Below, piece by piece: positions 57,401 through 64,000 of a stretch of 64,000 nt of DNA. The notes under the pieces are model-generated. The model saw only the letters and a list, made by a program, of their open reading frames with translations, did no database searches and was not told where the DNA came from. A program made the translations under genes and the position numbers. Each line of letters opens with the position of its first letter. Position 1 is the stretch's first letter. Origin of the DNA: Norana najaformis (taxonomy: Eukaryota; Annelida; Clitellata; Crassiclitellata; Hormogastridae); the NCBI GenBank assembly GCA_964023275.1, contig OZ029917.1, forward strand, positions 20,026,488 to 20,090,487. The letters are read 5' to 3'.

Positions 57401-59639
57401 TATTGAATGTTTCGAAAAATCTCGCCGTGGCCTCCCACTTTATCCTCTCCATACTCTTAAAAACTTTCAGATTTTGTTCAACGGCAGCCACAGCAGTGCC
57501 TACCTGCATCCCAACTATCCAAGCTTAAAGCGATCTTGGTCCTTGGTTTCTCCTAGTCTGCGCAATTTCACATCGAGAGACGGCCAAGACAAGGATGACG
57601 ACAAAACAGCCAAAGATATCAGTCGAAACTACATGACATCCATCGTGTTCGAGTCTCCGGATGAACATAACTATTCATCAATTCCAGTTTCAATGTTTGA
57701 CCTGAACAAAATCGAAAATCAAAAACTCCTGGTCTATCGGTCAGATCTTACCAATTCGCTATCCGGTCCACAGAAATCCTCTACATCACTGATTCAGATT
57801 ACAAGTCCAGTTAATTTTTATTTTATGAACAGCAAACAACAGTTAGCAGATAAAGAAAGAGAAGATTACTCAATGAAACGTGAATTATCCGAAAATTTAG
57901 GCAAAGTTCAAGCGACAGTCTCTCTTGTAAGAGATAGATTGCCCAAGGACCAGACAACATCAGAGAAATTGAGCACGGACCAAACATCTGATATATCAAG
58001 CAAGGACAAAGTGACAGCAGAAAAGTCAAGCAAGGACCACGTGCTGTTGGAGAAGTTGAGCAAAGACCAGACGACAGAGAAGTCAAAAGAGGATCGACCA
58101 ACATCTGAGAAGTCAAACAAAGGTCAGACAATACAGGAAGACTCTAGTAAAAGCCAAGTCCCAGAGAGGTTAACTCCGGATCTGATAATATCAGGAAAGT
58201 CTGCCAAAAAGCAAATAACATCATATAATTCTGGAAAGGATCAAATGACATCAACCAAGCTGAAAGGGCTAATTATATCAGACAAGTTCAACAGAGGTCA
58301 TGCTTCATGGGAAAAAACGAGCTCTCAGATAGCCCACCAGATTGATGACCAAGACACATCAGAAAGGCAGTCGACTCGATCTTTATCTGATCTCTCAGGT
58401 TTTAGATCCATAATGTCACTCACAAAATCAAAGACAAATTCAGAAGATGGACCGCCAACAGTGTCTGCTAAACTGAAAGCAGAAGAATTATCTCCAACTA
58501 GCCTGACTTTGTTGGCATCTGCAAAACCTGCAAAACAGCAGACAGCACCGCTTATGAAGCCTCAGATCCAAGCAGCAGGGTCCATGCGAGCTAAGCCAGA
58601 GGAAGCAAGCACTTCAGTCGCATTTTCAAGAAATGGATCTAATATCAACTCTTTTATGAAACCAATACAATTCCTGTCATCAAGTCATTCACACCATGAC
58701 AAGAAAATTGGACCACTGGATTCAATCGTTGAACAGCTCAAGCAAGATGAGGCTCAAGCAAAAATTCAACAAGCCGTGTCACGACCAAACAGAGAGTATA
58801 GACTGGTCAACACAGACATCTTTGGCAATTCGATCCCTGACAACAGTGTGATGAGAAATTATTATTACCCAATCACAAATCATGAATATGCATACAATTC
58901 CTTGAAATCATATGAAGGCAACAGAGCTCCTGAATTCAGTCGGTTTCAGCATGTAGACAGATCAAAGACATTGTTATCAAAGATTTATCCTCGGACTAAT
59001 ATGAACTTCCTCTCAACCCAAGAAAACAAGTCATATCTGTCTCCAAATGTGTTATCCGCCTACAGTTTCACAAATGCAAAGAACCCCATTATTTCGTCTT
59101 CAGAATACGTTGCCTACCCCTCTACAGAAGGGAGAGGTATGAGGGTTAATCAAATTAAAGACCTTCCAGAAAGGAAATTTGTGCCATCTTCAGAGTATAG
59201 AGAAGTACCAGCTAACAGGATGTCGCCTGTGCCAGCGGATAAGCCATCTGACAGATATTCAGAAGTTACTGTCGACAAGAAGTCTTGGGAGCTCAAGGGT
59301 CAGATGCTGTTTAAAGAAACAAGAAATGTCCTAAAAGAAGTCATGCGTTCACCCGCTGATACGACAGAAAACACTTACAACAGTGGAGCCTGGAACCAAG
59401 GTGAGCTGGGCAACTCCGATACCATGATGCAAAATGCTATGGGATCTCTTTCTGCAACCAAATTCCTCAGAGGTTACAAGTCGCGTGGGACATGGAATGG
59501 CTCAGTGAGGGTTTTTCCTGATCCAGACGTCTGGCACGCTGGACTTCACAAGACAACTGGCAACCAAGTGACGTTCAGTCAATCACCGAACAGTGCAGAC
59601 AAGGACTGGGGACACTTTACAGTAGTCAGTCCCAAATAA
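48465..59639 (+). CDS. TTLL10: TTLL10-like protein glycylase (nine coding exons, 1113 aa from this ATG)
   Basis: Exons: 48465-48568, 49423-49541, 50164-50367, 50720-50873, 51391-51562, 53131-53262, 54421-54537, 54920-55013 and 57394-59639. All phases join (3342 nt). The TTL domain spans residues 25-395 and follows human TTLL10 motif by motif: TFIIYGNNGSS, GW.KL, LKWVE.KS, LLTNKLGLL, then IWICKPTGLNQGRGIF (Lys150), LLDGKKFDIR (Asp203-Arg210), YGLDFLVD (Asp326) and WLIEINANP (Glu339, Asn341). The ATP-grasp nucleotide and metal ligands are kept, so it looks active. TTLL10 lengthens polyglycine chains on cilia or flagella proteins; the human enzyme is reported inactive. The last exon adds about 715 disordered residues after ILFNGS. 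Around 545-655 it has degenerate KDQTTSEKLS-type repeats. Intron 7 starts with GC (AAG|GCAAGT). AATAAA overlaps the stop codon. Confidence 0.92.
48740..48890 (+). mobile_element. 5'-truncated LINE 3' end
   Basis: TTGGATCTTGACCTAGAACC, TTTGTTTTGACTGAGGGCCT, GTGAATAAGCTGGTTCCCAC and GGGTGCTGTAGAAATCTTG with a weak tail. Inside the first intron of TTLL10. Confidence 0.7.
49773..49893. repeat. Degenerate tandem repeat, ~34 bp unit
   Basis: GCAAGGTTGATGGGTAATAA recurs with TTCTTGGTCTGA-like spacing about three to four times (49780, 49815, then GCATGGGTGAT variants). In a TTLL10 intron. Confidence 0.6.
52189..53013 (+). mobile_element. Possible solo LTR containing a SINE insertion
   Basis: In one TTLL10 intron, a candidate unit starts TGTGAAGTAGAG and ends GCATCAAACA. 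Inside, in LTR order, are a TATA box (GTATATAAAGG, about 52530), a likely transcription-start region (GGGATTCACTCAGAGGAATC) and a polyadenylation signal (AAAATAAAACATC, about 52970). The interior is broken by a reverse SINE (52645-52890). I found no clear target-site duplication and no coding region, so this rests on the promoter-polyA arrangement alone. Confidence 0.4.
52645..52890 (-). mobile_element. tRNA-derived SINE, near full length
   Basis: Read on the minus strand: TAGCTACATCGGTAAACAC (A-box-like), TGCGTGATGATCTCTGG with a decayed B box, GATCGTGGCTTATTTC, GATTTGAATCTTGGGCTAG, CCCATTCAAATGGGCAG, GTGAAGGACCTCACCCATC and GAGGCCATACGGTCACTATG. It has the same order as 13684-13955. Confidence 0.75.
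53690..53900 (+). mobile_element. 5S rRNA-derived SINE, second copy
   Basis: ACGCTGGTAAGCTTGGTGCA, GTTAAGCTTAGCATTTGGAC and GGGTGAACAACAGGCCATCT correspond to the 5S-like head of 41825-42010. The tail includes GTGTCCTGTTGTTGGTTGC. In a TTLL10 intron. Confidence 0.65.
55485..56640 (+). pseudogene. Decayed copy of a second multicopy invertebrate ORF family ('FDGRKDKT' type)
   Basis: Pieces in the last TTLL10 intron read YFDGRKDKTLVQEYVDGKL, CDGTAFNTGTK, GPRSFSGLLGRLLANCEN in frame patches, and then DLSNDQQYLTDICTAANGG. After an inserted LINE 3' end (56088-56311) it resumes with MWFTVKSNPSHKDGVKKSW and, in another frame, HPENILLAML-like CHLENILLAMLTN. The order matches an uncharacterised, transposon-like family I remember from cnidarian and insect genomes; the identity is from memory. 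Many stops and frame changes show it is dead. Confidence 0.65.
56088..56311 (-). mobile_element. LINE 3' end inserted into the 55485-56640 pseudogene
   Basis: ATTGTAATTGTAATTCTGAG (tail), TTTCTACAGTGCCCAACGAA, CACTCAGTCAAAACAAAATC, GTGGTGTTTGGGGTTGGAG and GAAGAAGGGGTGTCAGGATA. Confidence 0.8.
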
Positions 59640-59650
59640 AAAAATAAACA
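59634..59650 (+). terminator. Polyadenylation signals at the TTLL10 stop codon
   Basis: CCCAAATAAAAAAATAAACA: the TAA stop is part of one AATAAA, and a second follows at once. A further pair lies near 59795 (AAAATAAAATAAAAGG), a more likely 3' end because it leaves room for a UTR. Confidence 0.4.
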
Positions 59651-61708
59651 AGTCCTTCTCAACAGCCGGCTGCCTCAACTGCCATACCTTAGGAAATAAG
59701 TATGCTCTGGTATTTCAAATAACTGCTTTTAAAAGAAATAGTTTAAACTGTCAAGCTGCAGGGAAGTTCTGTATTAATACTGTCATCTTTTCAAAATAAA
59801 ATAAAAGGCTAAACAAGCATTATAGAAAACATTCACATTCATACACACACAGATATATCGACATCTTCAGGCAACGATGATCCCCAATCCATTAGTTGTT
59901 TAAAATTTTTTTATTGTGGTGTCTACAGTAATTAACCATTTCTTTTTGTCTGCTGTTGCACAGTTTGTTTTTTATTTATTGCCGAGTTCTTACATCGATA
60001 ACACAGTTGCGTGATTACTTCTCTAACCCTCTCGATAATGCAAACCCCTACTCTATGCGCTTAAAACAGTGTGATGGAGATCAGCTGTACAAGTATCAAC
60101 ATTCAACAGGAAGCTCCAGACTGCTCAAAATTTAGATGCAGTGAGCTGTGCATTCCCATATCCCTCGTGGTTGTTGACAGTCACTGTGCTCCAAGAATCA
60201 GTTGCTTCCTGCTTGTGTGCATGGCTTTTCGTTCTCTTCTGTGTGTTTTAATTCCAGTAAACTAGCACAAATCTTACTGGAATGTTTTCTTGTTATGTCA
60301 TTCGGTTCTATTCCACACCTGAACTGTACTACATGCTCAAAAATAGCCCTGGTGTCCTGCACAGACCCGGTGGCCTGAGCAATGTCCAGTTGCTACATCT
60401 TCTACCATCTGCAAGGGAATGCCAGTTGGTGAGTGTAACTGTCGCAGACTTCTTTCAGCTATTGTAATCCTTCATTTTCAGTGCAAGACGGACCAGGAAC
60501 TCTCAGCATAGAACTCTCAACTGTGGACGGTTGGTCTCTACATGTGTGCAAGTGCTCAACAGCGGTGACTTTTCCAGTTATCTTAGCATTATTTACTTAC
60601 AGATTACAGTATTTACTTACAGATGATCTGTAACTCCATGTAGGCTAGCAAACACACTTTGAAAGGTGCTGAAAAGACACTACAATAAACTTGTTATAAG
60701 TCAACCATGTTATAAGGTGGTCTTGGCATGGCTTCCAAAGACAGCATTACAAGTTTCTGGTGTTGTAATACCTTGATAAGTGAAGTCAAAAAGTAAGGCA
60801 CAATTTTGGATAAGTCCATAAAAATCCAGAAGGCTGATCTAAGAACCTGCAGTGAATCACAAATTTTGCTGAATCAGAACTGTCTAATTGACATGCTCAA
60901 CAGAACTTTTTGTGATTTTATCTGTATTAAGAAAGACATTTTCCTCTTACTGCATATTTCTAGCTCAGTGTATAGCCATGACACAATTGCAAAAAATAAC
61001 ATTTTATATCTTTCACAATATGTGTACATTTGAATTAGAATCAAAATTCTAGCAGTCATTATAGAAACCCAAATCTTACATAGCATAGCAAGTTTAAACA
61101 CAGGAAATTACTTTCCAAGCAGTGCTGAGGTAACCAACGTGTGTTTTAATACCCAAGTACAATATCACACAATTGATTAACCTATTGGGTGCCGAAATCA
61201 CAACATGCTTAGCAATTACATTACTGGGATGGGATTTGAAGCTAATTGCTTAATAGACGTTTATATCTCTGCCCATGCACAAGGACCGATTGCTGCAGTC
61301 TACATCATTACTCATCACTGATCTGAAACGGGTATTCGAAAAGGCAGGGGAGCAGGTAGGCAAGTGACAACATTCTTACTGCACCTCATTAAAGAGTAAT
61401 AAAGGGCAAATTGCCAGATGATACAGTAGCCTTCTTGTTACAGGTGCAGTAGGTTTTAACTCATGTGGCCCATCAGTCAAGATACCATAGTACATATGCT
61501 GTGCAAGTTTACTTGACTCTGTTTGAAAAAAAATGTATCGATTGATTGATGGTCACTTGGGTGCCTGTTCAAAAAGGAGTTAGGTACTCATGTGGCACCT
61601 GACTGAGGGTTAGTGAAACCTGCACCCCACTTGCAAATTTTACAGACTTGAGATATGCTCCATAAGTATCTGCAGTCTTAGATAATATGTGCCACAGTTA
61701 GCAGATGA
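59640..61708. other. Region between convergent TTLL10 and zinc-finger genes
   Basis: 3' UTR and intergenic DNA for both genes. No exon, RNA gene or clear repeat seen. Confidence 0.5.
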
Positions 61709-63342
61709 TCAAGTGGCTTTTTCTCGAAGATGTATGCGCCTGTGCTTGTGATACGAAGCAGACCTTGAAAATGACATGGCACAATACTCGCAAATATATG
61801 GTTTCTCACCAGTGTGTGAACGCTGATGCAAGATAAGCCCCGAAGCCTTTTTGTAGCACTTCAGGCACACTTCACACTGGTAGACCTTAACTTTTCGATG
61901 CACGTTCACGTGTCGGTTCAGTTCAAGAACTTTTGCAAATTCAGCACCACAATCTCTGCACTTAAAGTGCTTTGACTCCACGAGAGCAAAACTGAAATGA
62001 TGTTTGATTTCCTCGGTAGATGAAAATTTTTCAAGGCAGACATAGCAGTGAAAATCTTTCTCATAACAGCCTAGTCTTTCACGGTGACGAGCAAGGTGAC
62101 TGGATCGTGTGAAGGACCGACCACACGTCGTGCACTGGTGAGGCTTCTCTCCAGTGTGTGTCCGACCGTGTCGATGCAGATGCGAGCGTCGGCCAAACCG
62201 GGCACCACAGATGTCGCACATGAACGTTCGGTCGCCTGTGTGTATCCTAGCATGCGATGTTAAACTTGGATTATTTATGAAGCCTTTGCCACACGTCTCA
62301 CACTTGAAAGGCCTGTCGGTCGTGGTGTTGTGACTCCAGGCATGCTTCCTGAGACTATCGTGGTCACGAAATCGCTTCCCGCAGATGTCACAGCACTCCG
62401 GTTTCTCACCAGTGTGGCAAAGCTGGTGACGTTTGAGGTGACTCCGACGTCCGAATGCCTTCTCACATACGCTGCACTTGTGATGCAGTCCAGAGTGTGC
62501 ACGGAAATGATTATGCAGAGTACTTCGCTGCCTGAAAAGTTCACTGCACACCGGACATTGGTAAGGTTTTTCACCAGTGTGTACACGTATGTGGGCACGG
62601 AGGCTGGTTGAAAGACGAAAAGCTTTTGTGCAGTATTCGCATTTGTAGGGTTTTTCACCCGTATGAACACGAAGGTGACGAATCAGATGACTAGGTTTCG
62701 GATAAACCTGATTGCAAACTTGGCATATGTGCTGCTTTCTTGCTTGCTTTTTTTGTTTCAGTTTTCCACTTCTTCTCCCTTGTCTAGAACGTTTAGGTTG
62801 TAAACATTTTTTTATGTTCACCCCTGCACATAAAAAATCAACACAGTTTATTTTAAAGCTATAAAATAAAAGCCTCATACCCTTCAAATGTTTAAATGCT
62901 TTATGTTTTCTAATACCACTAATCTAATGTGAAGCTTTCAAAGAACGGGTCTTCCAGTGACAGAAGGAAAAAGAAAAAGAAAAGGAATTATTAGGATACA
63001 ATATGCTGTTAAATATACCCAAAAGAATTTTTTAGTTAAAATTTTAGCACATTGAGAATTTGCAGTTTTCTGTTTTTCAATGTTTATTGAGTAAATATCT
63101 GAAGCAGAATTTATTTTATTTATAATCCTGTCTGAACAGTTTCAACTTGCAGTAGTCACATTGTTTGAAAAAATTTCATTTCCACACAGTACTGACAACA
63201 ATGTTAAGAAGATGGATCTGATAATTGTTAAGAAGAAGATAACTATAAGAATTCAGTGATAATTCAGATCAGTACAAAATGACTAAATTTACCCAAGTTA
63301 CTCTTATCTTCTTCAGAACAGTCAAGGTATTCAACGCCAAGC
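61709..63342 (-). CDS. C2H2 zinc-finger protein, last two exons (5' end outside window)
   Basis: The last exon is 62823-61709 with a TGTGCAG acceptor. A preceding exon, 63342-63293 (LGVEYLDCSEEDKSNL), joins in phase (G|GG) to VNIKKCLQPKRSRQGRRSGK. After this basic stretch come about twelve C2H2 fingers to the C terminus, many joined by TGEKP linkers: HICQVC, YKCEYC, YQCPVC, HKCSVC, ECCDIC, FKCETC, FMCDIC, HQCTTC, FHCYVC, FKCRDC, YQCEVC and YICEYC. The eighth (HQCTTC...HLARHRERLGC) has Cys in place of the last His, and the ninth (FHCYVC...) is irregular. Such proteins bind DNA in the nucleus and usually regulate transcription. No KRAB or other effector domain is in the visible part. The orthologue is not identified. 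More 5' exons lie beyond 64000. Confidence 0.9.
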
Positions 63343-64000
63343 CTGCAATAAAGCAGTTTTAATAATTTACCATCAGCCTTAAAACAAATTTTATCAATTT
63401 ACATTATAAAAGCTTTAGGTAAACAACAAGCATTGAGCTGTTTGAGTAATATAAGTTATCTTTTGCAGTAATTTATCTTTTGTTAATGCAATGCAGTGTA
63501 AATGTACAGTTAAACAGCAGCCATTCAACAAAACTCCTCAGCAACACTGAGCAACTATATTGATGCATACATTGGCACCACTGGCATGTTCACACCTACT
63601 AAGGCTATGAAAAAAATGGAACCTTTCAGGCTTTGATAGAATGAAGGCAAGGAAGGCTCAAAAGATTTTAAGTTCCTTGGTAACCCATTCCAACACTAAG
63701 GAACAACCACTGCAAAGCTCTAGTGCTGCACAGTGATAGCCTGAAACTGAGTAACAAGCAAATCATTCTACTGGAGACATCTGCAGTCTGGAAAGTTTCT
63801 TGTCTTTGAATATTAACACTCAACAGTTAGTCTTATAATAACACTAATAAGTAACAGGGAATATGGCCAGTTTTTTCTATGCACCATTAATAAAGATCAA
63901 AAGAGGTTGATACTGTATTGCAAAATCAATTCTGGAATTTTATGGATTTCTGCCAATATTTCAGTATAGGTTAAATTCCAAAATGACTGTATGATATTCT
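63343..64000. other. Intron or 5' region of the zinc-finger gene to the window end
   Basis: AT-rich sequence upstream of the 63293-63342 exon. I see no further convincing coding exon before the edge. Confidence 0.4.

Noticed and set aside
57823-58131. Antisense open frames in the TTLL10 tail
   Set aside because: Shadows created by the Lys/Ser/Thr-rich repeats of the sense frame; no independent signal.
62275-62670. Alternative open frames across the zinc-finger exon on both strands
   Set aside because: Shadows of the C2H2 repeat coding frame.

Overview
The window is animal nuclear DNA from a bilaterian invertebrate, probably marine. Genes have many exons with GT-AG introns, introns carry many transposon remnants, and the recognisable proteins are metazoan ones (arylacetamide deacetylase-like esterase, spermidine synthase, TTLL10 glycylase, C2H2 zinc finger). 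SINEs with 5S rRNA-like or tRNA-like heads and several LINE families are present. I cannot name the phylum or species from sequence alone. There are no bacterial or viral operons, no CRISPR array and no rRNA gene. Layout: (1) 1-10600, minus strand: two tandem paralogues of an AADAC/NCEH1-type membrane esterase. Copy A is cut by the left window edge (only exons 1 and 2 are present). Copy B is complete, with six exons and 401 aa. Intron 1 of copy A holds a 1.9 kb element with long terminal inverted repeats around a broken gene of a multicopy invertebrate family. (2) 10600-18267: no gene recognised, but LINE 3' ends and tRNA-derived SINEs. (3) 18268-25404, minus: spermidine synthase, seven exons, 305 aa, reading frame intact. 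(4) 25405-34715: repeat-rich intergenic DNA with a TATG microsatellite, a complex tandem repeat of about 340 bp, a LINE 3' end that still shows its reverse transcriptase C terminus, a Mutator-like element with a frameshifted FLYWCH finger, and a decayed APE-type LINE. A promoter-like cluster (YY1, ETS and E-box motifs) lies near 33.8 kb. (5) 34716-39483, plus: a two-exon gene for a 1339 aa disordered, basic, probably nuclear protein that I do not recognise. (6) 39484-47500: long non-coding stretch with a 5S-derived SINE and a small inverted-repeat transposon. (7) 47517-59639, plus: a TTLL10-like protein glycylase with a 748-residue disordered tail, preceded by an RFX X-box as expected for a ciliary gene. 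Its introns hold an LTR-like unit, SINEs and a second decayed transposon gene. (8) 59640-64000: a convergent, minus-strand C2H2 zinc-finger gene whose 5' end lies beyond the right edge. The genes do not form a pathway; the window is ordinary gene-bearing chromosome. The most unusual items are the inverted-repeat element around the decayed multicopy gene, the X-box upstream of TTLL10, the unrecognised 1339 aa protein with two internal repeat blocks, and the repeat families, whose shared ends can be read by comparing copies inside the window.
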